Positions 1 through 10,670 of a stretch of DNA of 64,000 nt are shown piece after piece (the first letter of the stretch is position 1; each line of letters starts with the position of its first letter). The position numbers and the translations under genes were made by a program. The notes under the pieces are model-generated. The model was given only the letters and a program-made list of their open reading frames with translations. It made no database searches and was not told the origin of the DNA. This stretch comes from Adineta ricciae (lineage: Eukaryota > Rotifera > Eurotatoria > Adinetida > Adinetidae): positions 192,458-256,457 of the forward strand of contig CAJNOJ010000069.1 of the NCBI GenBank assembly GCA_905250025.1. Reading direction: 5' to 3'.

Positions 1-2078
1 GGGGAAAAAAATCAATCGTTTGAAAATTGCAATTACATCACACATGATGTAAACATCCAGAGACAATCAGATTATCTTTGCGGTTCTCTTTTTTATGCAA
101 ATGAGACTATTGAGATTCTCTGATGGTGTAGTAATGTACACGCGACTAGAATAATAAAATCGCTTATTAGTCGATACTATTATTTGCCGAGATAAAAATT
201 CAAGTAATCGTTCTTACTTTGATGAATGACACCCAATGAAACGACCAATCAGTGACAAACATTTCGAACGAATGGTTTTGAAAATAGATTGCTGCACCAA
301 TAAAAACGACTGCTGGTCCAATAATGTTTCTATTTTACACGTTCGTACGATCGGTTTAGAAGCCACCAATGTACTTCTCATGTTAACATCAACATAGCCT
401 ACTTGTTAATCACGTAGGAAATACTAGGTAGACATTTCCGGAAAGGAGCGGCAGAGAGAAAAGAAGCGGGAACTAATGTTTCTATTCGATATATTTTGAT
501 TTGTTTTCAACACAGGAAAAACAATATTGTCAGTCGATAATTAACTACCGGCATATTTGTTCAAGATTACTGGCATGGTTTGATTCTAGAGGAATTAAAA
601 CGCGTGAGACCAATTTCCGACTGAACGATTGAATTTTTAATTATTATTATTCTACTCAGGAAACAAGACTGGCTAATTACGCAGAACAAAACAAATGGAT
701 TTCGAAAACGTTGTTGCTACGTGTTCTCTAAGCGAAAATAAGTCTGAATAGACCATAGAGTAATGAAACAACAAAACAGAATTGATTTTAGCGCAAGCGA
801 GAAACAAACGTTCCGAAATCCTCAGACTATTAAAACTTGTAGCTAAACACTTTCCGACGTGATTATACTTTGCCTTGAAAAAACATTATTATCGTCGGAC
901 GTCATTGTTCCGAAAAATGGAATAATTCTCAAGCTCTTTGTTGACAACTTTGCAATCATGCAAATAAACGGGAAGCGTTGAGCAAGAAGAAATTTAAACA
1001 GGAATATAACGAGCTCCATGTATGTGATTAAATATTCTATCCGACGTCGTTAACAATGTAAACATCTGACTTACTAGATGCCTAAGTGATGAAAGCAGAT
1101 GCGTGAGAGACTTTCTTTAGAAATCGACACTCATTTATTTAGTTTTGTTGATACTTACATGAGATGTGAAAAGAATGAAATACTAGTTCTGCGTTTTTCG
1201 AGTGGAATAGCTATTTCCGACTAGGTCTATTGAAATAATGCAGTTTATCTTGATATGAATACTTAAGGAAAACTCTTTCATGTCCGATGTAGCTATTAAG
1301 AAGTATTTCTCCAAACGAGCCGCGTTGTCCCTTGCAAAACTATCATGTGATAAAGATGTGTAACATTACTGCTTGATAAAGCAAAACTTCTGTTTATCCA
1401 TCAATATTGTCCTACATCTCATATACATAAGCAGAGCAAATTAAAAGAAAAAGAAAGCTTAGCAAAATCTGTTGAAGCTTATTTTGGTCTGCTAACTTTT
1501 TTGTCATGAAATCAAGAGAAAAACAAGGCAAATCGTGATATAGTTACCTGAGCTCAGAAAAACAAAACTTTCATTAGAAACATGAAACCCTTGTGAGAAC
1601 TGTTCGAGCTGATTCCCAGCTCTATGATTAAAAATTTATTTTCTCGTCGCAGGCGTATTCATGTCTAAACAATCGATGGACCGCAAGAAATAGGTCTTTG
1701 ACAGAACAGGACATGTCTATACGAATAGCTCGGAGATTAGTTGTAATAGGTAAATTTTTTCAATGATAAATATTTTAAGAGCAACGCGATCAAATATTTA
1801 AACATAGTAGCGTCTTAAAGTGGATTGCCGTCAACATAAAAGGATCTCTTGAGAATATGACGTTGCCATTTGCACTGACAACCATTGGATTACAAGTACT
1901 GAAAAAGGCAAAAGATCTCGCTGTCAGTTCTATTAAAAAAAGAAAAGAAATGGAATCTATTTATGTCTATCCTGTGTTAGAAGCAATTTTTTTAAAAAAG
2001 AAAACGTCAACCACAATTGACAGAAAAAGAGAATACATGTGATATTAATGCTAATTGACAGAAATATGAAAGGTCACT
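1..2078. other. Stretch with no recognisable gene
   Basis: I see no conserved protein, RNA gene or repeat array here. The short open frames (for example around 1857-2299) have no domain, no splice-consistent extension and no matching neighbour exon. The stretch may hold regulatory DNA of a gene outside the window. Confidence 0.5.
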
Positions 2079-2453
2079 TCAAAGATTCTTTGGTCCACGA
2101 TGAATTGGAGCGGGCGTTAATAAAACATTATCTGATGCATCTTGTACTTCCAGCAAGGAACGGAGTTTCTGTTGAGAGATCGAAGTCTTTGGTGGTGCTC
2201 TATAAATCATCAGATCTAAACCTTGACTATTTGCAATTGATGTTCGATTCAGAGCCAGACAGCGGCCAATCAGCGCAATTAGAAAGAATATCCCAATAAA
2301 AGCAAATGCGACTATGGATGCTACGGGAGTGAATTCGTATCGTTCAGTCGATGGTGGTGGTACGGTTATAGCCATACCGAACAGTAGTACGTTGAATTTG
2401 TGATTGCGATTCCATTCGATCATTGTGAGTAAATCGTATCTGGTTTCGATCAA
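2079..2453 (-). CDS. Hypothetical one-TM protein (doubtful)
   Basis: A 124-codon minus-strand frame with one strongly hydrophobic stretch (SIVAFAFIGIFFLIALIG) followed by a polar tail of about 60 residues. The composition after the membrane segment looks protein-like and the frame is long for this AT-rich DNA. That is the only support. I do not recognise a family. The true start may lie in an upstream exon, because a second minus-strand frame beginning near 2460 could splice into it, although the donor would be weak. It lies about 500 bp downstream of CKS1 on the same strand. Confidence 0.3.
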   Translation of the reverse strand: MIETRYDLLTMIEWNRNHKFNVLLFGMAITVPPPSTERYEFTPVASIVAFAFIGIFFLIALIGRCLALNRTSIANSQGLDLMIYRAPPKTSISQQKLRSLLEVQDASDNVLLTPAPIHRGPKNL

Positions 2454-2960
2454 CTGTCATGAATATCATTGGCAGTCGATGAGAAAGATATAAACAGGTC
2501 TGTTTTAGTTCTGATTGTTTAACGTCAAATCGTCCTTGAATAACTTTTGTAGGAATATTCGCTGTTAGAGCAGTGATGGCATTTTATTAAATAAACAATC
2601 TTGCTTTCTAAACGTACCAAAGTATATGGAAACGCTTCAATACGTCTCACACTCATTCTTCATTTTCAGCTTCTCGCTTGTTCAAGAACAGAGTTGAGCA
2701 GAACATCTTAATCATAATATCGCGTCGAGCGTGAGAAAGATAGGTAACCTTTTCAGATTGTCATTTTTAGAATCTGTTCTGGATGATTAGCATCTTAGAC
2801 ATACTTTTCTTCAAGTGCAAAGTTTGGTATCGTTTGATATGTCACGAAGCATCAGACAAATCTTTCACATTTATTCGAAACAAGAAAAAAAGAGATTCGT
2901 TTTCTATCTGACAAAGATTTCAATGCATAAACCAAATAAGATCAAAGTTCTGATAAATCA

Positions 2961-3309
2961 TTAACTCATAACAAAGTCCAATGGACGACGAAAGACTAAA
3001 ACATGTGGTTCTAAAACCGAATGGAACAATGAATTTGAAATAAACGAGCAACTCTCAGCATTCATACCTGGATTATGGTGCATAAAATGGATCCATCCAG
3101 CAGACATTTGTAAGCCTGTATGAAAAGATAGATAAGTTTTTTTTTACAAAAGACTTGTTTTCTTCATTACCTAAATTTCTCCATTCAGTTTCGGTAAGCA
3201 AATGAGTACGAGGAACGATTTGCGCTTGTTCTGCTGGTAAAATCACATGCCGGTATTCATACATATCATCCTTATATGATTCACTATAGAAGACTTCTTT
3301 CACAGACAT
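2961..3309 (-). CDS. CKS1: Cyclin-dependent kinase regulatory subunit (CKS1)
   Basis: Three exons, 3171-3309, 3068-3115 and 2961-3010, joined across GT..AG introns of about 55 bp. They give an exact 78-residue protein, the family's usual size. Exon 1 carries the EYRHVILP and THLLTETEWRNLG segments, exon 2 the SAGWIHFMHHNPG segment and exon 3 EPHVLVFRRPL. These include the phosphate-binding Arg/Trp residues and the HxPEPH beta-hinge of CKS proteins. CKS1 docks on cyclin-dependent kinases and helps multisite phosphorylation of their substrates; the vertebrate form also serves the SCF-Skp2 ubiquitin ligase. It follows the Rac-like gene on the same strand after only 178 bp, with a pyrimidine-rich TTTCTAG six bases before the start codon. 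The two could share a transcript, which is inference. Confidence 0.93.
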
Positions 3310-3487
3310 TCAAATCTAGAAATATCTAAAGAAAAATTTATTTCTTAGCAGCAAAACAAAACCCATGCGTTATATGAAAGAAAAACTGTGTTATTATTTT
3401 GCGTAACAAAACTGGAAAGATTAAAAAATGATAGAAAAAAAAAAGCAACAATATAAAATGAGATTCAAACATTCTCGTATCTTTTAT

Positions 3488-4275
3488 TTATAATAAAAGA
3501 CATGATGGTTTGGATACTTTGGCCGTTTTGGGTGATAATACAGCGCGAACAGCATCATCAAAAACCTTCGAAGAAAAATAAAACAAATCAGAATAGCAAA
3601 GATTTGATGAAAATGAAGTTATACCTGTTTAAGACCCTTTTGTGTCAATGCTGAGCATTCTACGTATTTAAAAGCGCGAATTTTTTTACATAATCGTTGT
3701 CCTTGTTCACGTTTAATTGGTTGGATATTTTGCTTTTGCAATTGATTGACAAACTCTCGATCTTCACGTAGATCGATTTTCGTTCCTAGAAAAGAAACCA
3801 CCACATTTTGAGTTTTACTTAAAATTAAGAAAGTGAAGACATTTACGAACCGCATAGAATAACTGGCTTATCTGGGCAATGATGTCGAATCTCCGGCATC
3901 CATTTATTGATTACGTTTGTATATGATGTTGGACTAATTACACTAAAACAAAGGACGAATACATCCGTTTGAGGATATGACAGTGGTCGAAGTCGATCAT
4001 AATCTTCTTGACCGGCCGTATCCCATAAACCAAGTGAGACTTTAACATTATCAACAACAATATTCGATGTGTAATTATCAAAACTACAAAGCAATATATG
4101 ATAATGAGGAAACGATCGAAGGATTAGTTCGTTTCTCTTACACGGTCGGGATATATTCTTCCGGAAATGTATCACTTGTAAATGAGATTAACATACAAGT
4201 TTTACCAACAGTTCCATCGCCAACAATGACTAATTTAATTGGTACACTTTGATGAGGATTGAGTTTATTAGCCAT
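3488..4275 (-). CDS. RAC1: Rac-type Rho-family small GTPase
   Basis: Four exons (4142-4275, 3851-4083, 3625-3785, 3488-3565) keep phase and give 201 residues. All G boxes are visible: P-loop GDGTVGKT, switch [29 protein letters not shown] and the [11 protein letters not shown] box. The C-terminus ends CLLL, a geranylgeranylation CaaX box. The RHHCPDKP insert region and FDNY effector loop place it closest to Rac within the Rho family, where it would control actin dynamics through GEFs, GAPs and PAK-type effectors. Two differences from vertebrate Rac1 are visible. It has about eight extra N-terminal residues, and the polybasic run before the CaaX box is weak ([13 protein letters not shown]), so membrane targeting may differ. 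One donor is GTTCGT, chosen because it alone restores the CGTKIDL frame. Confidence 0.93.
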
Positions 4276-5058
4276 CAACACAGCAGTTAGTGATACTTCT
4301 GGCCTTTCCTTTTCTTTGTATCGGTTGCTCGAATGCCAATAGCGATGCTCGAAGGAAGAATATCGCTTACAGCTAAAGGCAAGGTCGTGAAAAAGTTTGC
4401 TCAAGTATTTTTTTTTGCTTGACAAGTTTCGATATATGGGCAAAACGAGCACCAATAAAAGTACAACTCGATTTTCGAAAGGAAAAATTCGAATCAATAT
4501 GAAATGTTTGCTAGAGGATCTATCGAGCGGTTTTGATTGGGCGGAAATCAGCCAATCAGATTGTTAGATGGTCATCTGAGCGAGCGAAACACTCAGCTGC
4601 TTGACAAAATAATTAATCTCGTTAAATGCGAAGATTTGCAATTAGAAGGCAGAATGACCAATTTCATGTTGATTATCGAACGAGAAAGATCTTCATCGTA
4701 GGCTAATCGACTACTTATCGAGTAAAGACGATTCGTCGCATATAATTAATTATGCGTATCTGTGAATTCTGCTGCGTAATAACTCTTCGGATAATTTCTT
4801 GCTTATTTTCGAATTATGAAGAGAGCAGCGCTAGATGAGTGTTTATCGAATAAAAACAAACACTTTATGTAATGTAGTGTACGTCAATGTTTAGTTTCAT
4901 AATCAGAAGATAAGAAAACAACGCAGGAGTTTAGAAATATTATCTAGTCGTTTCATTTTCGAATTACCTGAGTCACGCATCGCATCGATATTCGCCTAGA
5001 ACAACGTATACTCTATTCATTTCAGATATTTTTATTGTGTCAATGAACAGTTTTTAAT
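4276..5058. promoter_or_regulatory. Divergent intergenic region between Rac-like and ATG9
   Basis: About 780 bp separate two start codons that point away from each other, so both promoters probably lie here. The sequence is AT-rich with no clear TATA box or other motif I can defend. A pyrimidine/AG junction lies near the ATG9 start. Confidence 0.4.
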
Positions 5059-8000
5059 ATGGACTATCGAACACAGAACAATGAAGAGAATGATGGTTCT
5101 GATGAAAATGAACAAGTATTATCTCCATTCGTACACTTCGAAACGCACGAGGATGAAAATAACAGTGAGAAACGTATGCAACAGTTCACTGATGCTTTCG
5201 ATGGTGAATTCTTCTTGTTTCTTCTAGAATCCAAGTGGAGTCATCAGCAAGATCTCGACGATTTCTTCGTTCAAGTTTATCAATATCATCAAAAACACGG
5301 ATTCTTTTGTATAGCTATTTCCGAAATCTTTGGTCTTATGTAAGTTGAATTGCAAATGAGTTTTCTCTCGTCAAGATTTCTCATTGTTTTCTAGACAATT
5401 TGTATTTATTGTTTCATTTACAATTCTACTTGTACAATGTGTCGACTATCCGCTTTTATTTCGTTCCAGTCCAGCAGCCAGAAATATAACAGATAAAATA
5501 CAAATCCATCAAGTCATTCAATCGCCTAAACAATGCCTTCATAAGTAAAAACTGATTTCTCTACCGCAACCAGCAGTTTCTTTACCGTCATTACATTTTT
5601 AGTATGTACCGAATAACAAATTGGTGTTTGATACTTTCAATAATCTACTGGATATATCGTTTTGCTTGTGCTGTGTACCATCTTGCATCGTATTTTAATA
5701 TACGATCGTTCTATACTCAGGCCTTAGATATCAAACCGGTGCGGAAAGCACATCAATTGAAATTCCATAGAATAACGAGAGATTTGTTGTTTGTTTCAGC
5801 ATGACTTACCAAACATGACCTGGCACGAGGTTCAACAACGATTACTGATTGCTCAACGAACACATCATTTATGTATACACAAATCAAACTTAACAGAATT
5901 AGATATACATAATCGATTGTTACGCTTTAAAAATTATGAAGTCGCTCTAGTAAACAAAGGTGTTCTACCATTGAGGGTACATGTGCCTTTTCTTGGCGAT
6001 ATGTAAGTTGATATATGAAGATAACTTTTCGATCCGCTTCAGTTTGATTTAGAATTTCATTTACGGCTGGATTCAAGTTCAATCTGCGTTTGATTCTTTT
6101 TTGTAAGCACTTTCTCCGTTATGGTTTTTATTACTTGCCTTCTTTTTTCTGTCAGCGGGACCGTGCGCACCATTTGATCAACGATGGCATCTGCGACAAG
6201 AGTATAAAATTCATAGTCAACGTGAAGTTCTGGCAAATCAGTATGCTATTATCGTTGGAACTTTCTCCGCAATACCTAAATGACCTTTTAGGCTATCACG
6301 TTTAATTCTGCTCTATGGTATTGCTAATCTCCTGCTGTCTCCGTTTATATTCATCTGGCAAGTTCTTAATCTATTCTATGGTTACACTGAAGTAAGTAAA
6401 CGTTTGCTATCGGAGAAAAATATTTGCTAGATTTCGAAATGTGTAGCTTGTTCGACGTGAGCCAGGCGTATTGGGTAGCCGTCGTTGGAGTAATTATGGT
6501 CGATTGTATTTACGACATTTCAATGAACTTGATCATTCATTAAATCAACGATTGAATCGTGGTTATCGACCAGCGATGAGTTACATGACATCTTTTGTGA
6601 ATTACAGTATAGTTGAAACTGCAAAGTAAAACTTTTCTATTGTACTGAACAAATCTGGATCGGTGCGGTTCTCTTAGATTTGTGAGTTTCACAGCCGGTG
6701 CAATTTTCGCTGTTTTAATTGTATTAACAATTGTTGACGAAGACGTGCTTAACGTTGAACACATGTTAACATTGATGACTGGCCTAGGAGTTCTACTTGG
6801 TGTCTGTCGATCTCTAATACCTGACGAAGTAAAACTTTCAAGCGATAAGTCCGACCTTTTTTTGCTAAAGGCACTTCTACTCTAGAATGCCGTTTTCGAT
6901 CCTGAACAAATGTTACAACTTGTTCTTGCACACACTCATTACCAACCTGATTCATGGAAAGATCATGCGCACACTGACTATGTACAAGCGGGATTTGGAC
7001 AAATATTTCAATTGAAATATGTACGTATTGATCGTTCAATCGGATCGAAAATAGTTTCTTTTTTCTTGATTTCAGGTGTATTTTCTCGAAGAACTATTCA
7101 GTCCATTTGTGACACCCATCCTTCTGTGCTTCCATTTACGTCGAAAGTCATTGCAGATCATTGATTTTCTTCGAAACTACACAGTCGATGTACAAGGTGT
7201 TGGGGATGTTTGTAGTTTTGCACAATTGGATGTTGCTAAACACGGTGACTTAAAAGTAAACACACGATCCTACCCGCGTTAGAACAGAAACAGGAAACAC
7301 CTATTACTTTTTAGTGGTTTGCACCGGTACGAGCAAAACAGGGCAATGATGCCGGAATAACAAATGATGGTAAATTAGAACTATCATTAATGCATTTTCA
7401 TCATACAAATCCCAAGTGGCAAATGCCAAAACAATGCGAGGCCTATTTGGAAAAGATACAAGAACGAGGTACGAACATCAATCCTATCTTCACCTTATTT
7501 ATACACACTTGCTTTTAGCCGTGGAAAACATGCAAACCTCATCCGTTCTACAACAATCACTTGGACAAGTTCAACGCAGTTTGTACAATGATGCACAATG
7601 TAAGATTCTTATGTTCTCGACTTGCAATTACTTAACATTTACTTTTTAGCAACTTCATCAATGATATCTAAAGCACGAAATGATCCAAATACCTATTCTC
7701 ATTTCGCTTCGCCAAATCATACCTCTATTCAAATGTCGAGTCAGTATCCATCTACTTCCATGCCTCAAACAAGTGCATCTCAAGCTGATCTACCATATCG
7801 AAGTCCTGCGCCATTCGGTGTTCTTTCAAAGTATAGAGATTCACTTGATTTACTTTGTTCTCAACTGTACCTTTGTAGAATTCATTCACAAATGTTTGAT
7901 TCATCGAATTCAACTTTTCTCTCCGGTTCCATGGCACCCTTACAAACATTTTCAAGTGCTGCTCAATTAGATATGAATATTTCTTGTTTATTCATGCACG

Positions 8001-8141
8001 AAGTATATCCTCAACTTGTCGTTTCATTAACTTCTTTTGAAAACCATTCTTTTCATTTAGTTGCGACATAAATATAAACATGGTGAATATGAAGAACTTG
8101 AACATATTAACGAAGATCATGATGATGATACAAAATGCTAA
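5059..8141 (+). CDS. ATG9: Autophagy-related protein 9 (lipid scramblase)
   Basis: Fifteen exons with consistent phase encode about 777 residues, close to human ATG9A. Diagnostic segments follow ATG9 order: YHQKHGFFCIAISEIFGL, VQCVDYPLLF, MTWHEVQQRLL, ELDIHNRLLRFKNYEVALVN, the GPCAPFDQRWHLRQEYK loop, GVLGSRRWSNYGRLYLRHFN, VDEDVLNVEHMLT, FLEELFSPFVTPI and IIDFLRNYTVDVQGVGDVCS. ATG9 is a trimeric multi-pass scramblase on Golgi-derived vesicles that seeds and feeds the growing autophagosome with ATG2. The Ser-rich cytosolic tail (exon 14 onward) is divergent. The last intron (8018-8060) has a weak GTCGTT donor but gives a plausible acidic end. Without it the protein stops at 8071. A polyadenylation signal AATAAA lies at 8216-8221. 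Confidence 0.95.
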
Positions 8142-8215
8142 TCGATAGCAACCTTTCTTTCTTCGCATGTGATAGTTTTCCTTTCTCTCTCGTATACATA
8201 TGTATGTTCAATGTA

Positions 8216-8221
8216 AATAAA
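8216..8221 (+). terminator. Polyadenylation signal of ATG9
   Basis: AATAAA 75 bp after the proposed ATG9 stop codon, in the AT-rich spacer before the converging CABIT-like gene. Confidence 0.6.
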
Positions 8222-8467
8222 GCTCTAAACTATACTTTCACGGCTTACTTTTCTCCAATTTTCTGTATAGTTTCACATAAGTCTTCTTTCTTATAATGTA
8301 AGCGTTGTGCGTTTGTGTGTTTTTATTACATATATTTTTCCCTTTTGAAAATAAAGTAAAGGTTTCTGGAAATCGAAATTATTTTGATGCTTCATGATGA
8401 TTTGATTTACTTGATTTTCTATTTGAAGAAAAGCAAAAAGAGATTGATTTGACGTAGCCAAAGCGCC

Positions 8468-10207
8468 TTACTTAGTTTTCGTTGCTGGAAGAAATTCAGT
8501 GTAGAGCGTTTCTGGAATCGCTTTCAATGTCTTTTCAAATGAGTCTCTGAAATACGCGAATTTTTTGGTTTTTACGCGCGAAACTCGATTGAATACGTAC
8601 GGTGGCAGCAACATCGGCGGCGGCAACTGTTGCACAACAAGCGCCGGTTGTTTGCTTGTTGGCGGTTGTTGTCGTTTCAAACTGGATGATCGTTTCAATG
8701 AAGATTTCGACCTGTTTTCGTCTTTTTTCGATAGTTGTTCTTCGTTATTTTTATTCAATGCATCCATATTCTCGTAATCGATGACTTCGTTATATGGATT
8801 ACCTTATTGAAAAGTACGAGAATCAATCGGACAAGAATAGAGTAGTTCTTACTTGGATCAGCACTCGCATGAACAGTAAACCGTTTTGGTTGTTTTTCCG
8901 GTTTCGGTAGTTCTTCCTTGACGTTTTCTTTGACAACTTTACATGCTTCGTCAACTGATAAATAACTTTGTGCAACTGGCTTGTTCCCATTATTCCATGT
9001 TTTCACACTCAGCTCATACGCTTGTTCAATACATTCGACCTAAGAGAACTTTTTCAAATGAAACCCATAAGCTGGAAAACATTTACCTCTTCGTCAGTAC
9101 CAGGTTGGATTTTTCCTCGATAGATCTCGGCGATGTTGTTAAAAATGCTGTTCATTTTGCTTCGAACATCCTCGTAACACTGATATTGTTTTTCATCGAA
9201 CTTTTCGTTGGAATTCTCGCCTTGTTGTGGTAAACCAAATGTTAAGCATCTAAACAACGAAGTTCCATGACAAGAACAATGAGGTATTCTTTCACGTACT
9301 TCGCACAACGAATAGTAAATTGAGTCAGTGGTGAAAGTTCGACCATTTGAGTTTGATCACTATCGAGGGTATATGCTAAAACCGTTTTTGCTACACAGAA
9401 TTTTTCCAGTTTAATCTGCGCTTTGAAGTTCATTAAATCAATTGGTAGATGCGTTTGAATTTCGATGTCAACTGGAAATTCATAACGCATGAGAATCTCG
9501 GGAAATGTGAAACTTCCACTGTGATTTTGATACTGTCTGTGCAATTCGTGATCTTTAATCAACGTCGCGAAACGAAGTGGAACACCAGGTGGAATGATGA
9601 ATTCATCATGATTCGTAGGATCTTCAATAATAAAAGCTTCTTTCGGTTCACTGATAGATAGTTCACCTTTATCGGTTTTCTTTACACGCGATTGATATTT
9701 CTCGCGCCGTATAACATTGAAACACGCATTCTTATTGAGAACTATCTTCTTCCATTCGCCGTTACCTGTTTTGATATGTGCCGGCGTATGACAAAGAAGT
9801 TTTATCGACCGTGGCAGCTCGAAACGATATAACTCGAATGCACCTTGGAAAACCCACCAGCGTTTTTTCAGTGTCGGATTTTTCGACAGGATACGACATT
9901 CGCCTTGAAACCAATCTGGGATAAGATATTTTTCCGGGTGAACACCTTGTTTATTTGTTAATGGCGAAGCAACGATTAAATAACGATCATAAATGTTTTG
10001 CAAATACAACCACTGATCTTTCGTCAAGTTTGTATTCCAGACTTGTTCGACTCGAACGATTTGAGGTAATTGAAAATAATCGATAAAATTGTGAAAATAA
10101 TATTCGCCTTTCTCCCATTTGATCTTCGATAAATCTCTGATTAGATCTTCAAGTTTTGTCTTACTTTCTGAAGGCAAATAAACAGGTAGTAATGATGATT
10201 GAAGCAT
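8468..10207 (-). CDS. Possible CABIT-domain adaptor protein (GAREM/Themis-like)
   Basis: Four exons (9300-10207, 9087-9249, 8853-9039, 8468-8802) join in phase to 530 residues. The first 300 residues have two halves that each resemble the start of a CABIT module: FIDYFQLPQIVRVEQ near residue 45 and FPEILMRYEFPVDIEI near residue 245, with EFIIPPGVPLRFATL between. The C-terminal third is charged and proline-rich (QLPPPMLLPPY). It holds a tyrosine cluster, NPYNEVIDYENM, whose YENM fits both the Grb2 SH2 consensus (YxN) and the PI3K p85 consensus (YxxM). GAREM and Themis are CABIT proteins that recruit Grb2 after tyrosine kinase signalling, so the combination is suggestive. The CABIT call rests on memory of the family pattern and is uncertain. 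No SAM domain is visible at the C-terminus. Confidence 0.5.
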
Positions 10208-10670
10208 TTCGGCGACAACGAGTGGTTTGATATGAATGAGTTATCATATTAAAATGAGATAATGATCGTGCTGATCACGCTTGATTTGTTATACAAGGTG
10301 AAAGTTTAACCTTTTACTTTCGATTCTTTGTCTCGGTTGATATTTCACGATTAGACGAGAAAAAAAACTTGTTTGCAAACCTCTCGAGAGAATCGTCTTG
10401 ATTTCCTATATTCATTGATTATTTATAAAGTGTCAGTTCACACAGAAACATACAGAAATACACACGTATACAGATCTGAATCCAATATATATATATTTCA
10501 TAGAAAAAGAAAACAGATAACTGTCAAGGATAAAAGATTGAGAGAAAGAAAGGTAGACAATGAACAAATCAAAACGATGCAAAAATTCCGTGAATGACCA
10601 TTTCAAACATTGACCAAGTCGAGTTATTACAGTAAAAGATATCAGAAGAGAACAGCACTTGGTGATTGAT
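10208..10670. other. Spacer between CUL3 3' end and CABIT-like gene
   Basis: This 463-bp spacer lies between two minus-strand genes. It holds the CUL3 3' UTR and the upstream region of the CABIT-like gene. Only a short AT run (around 10486-10497) stands out. Confidence 0.4.

Noticed and set aside
1857-2299. Two small plus-strand frames
   Set aside because: Short and without domains; the second largely overlaps the better minus-strand frame.
8523-8590. A further 46-bp intron in the last exon of the CABIT-like gene
   Set aside because: GT and AG sites exist, but removing the piece shifts the frame into an early stop. Reading through stays open.
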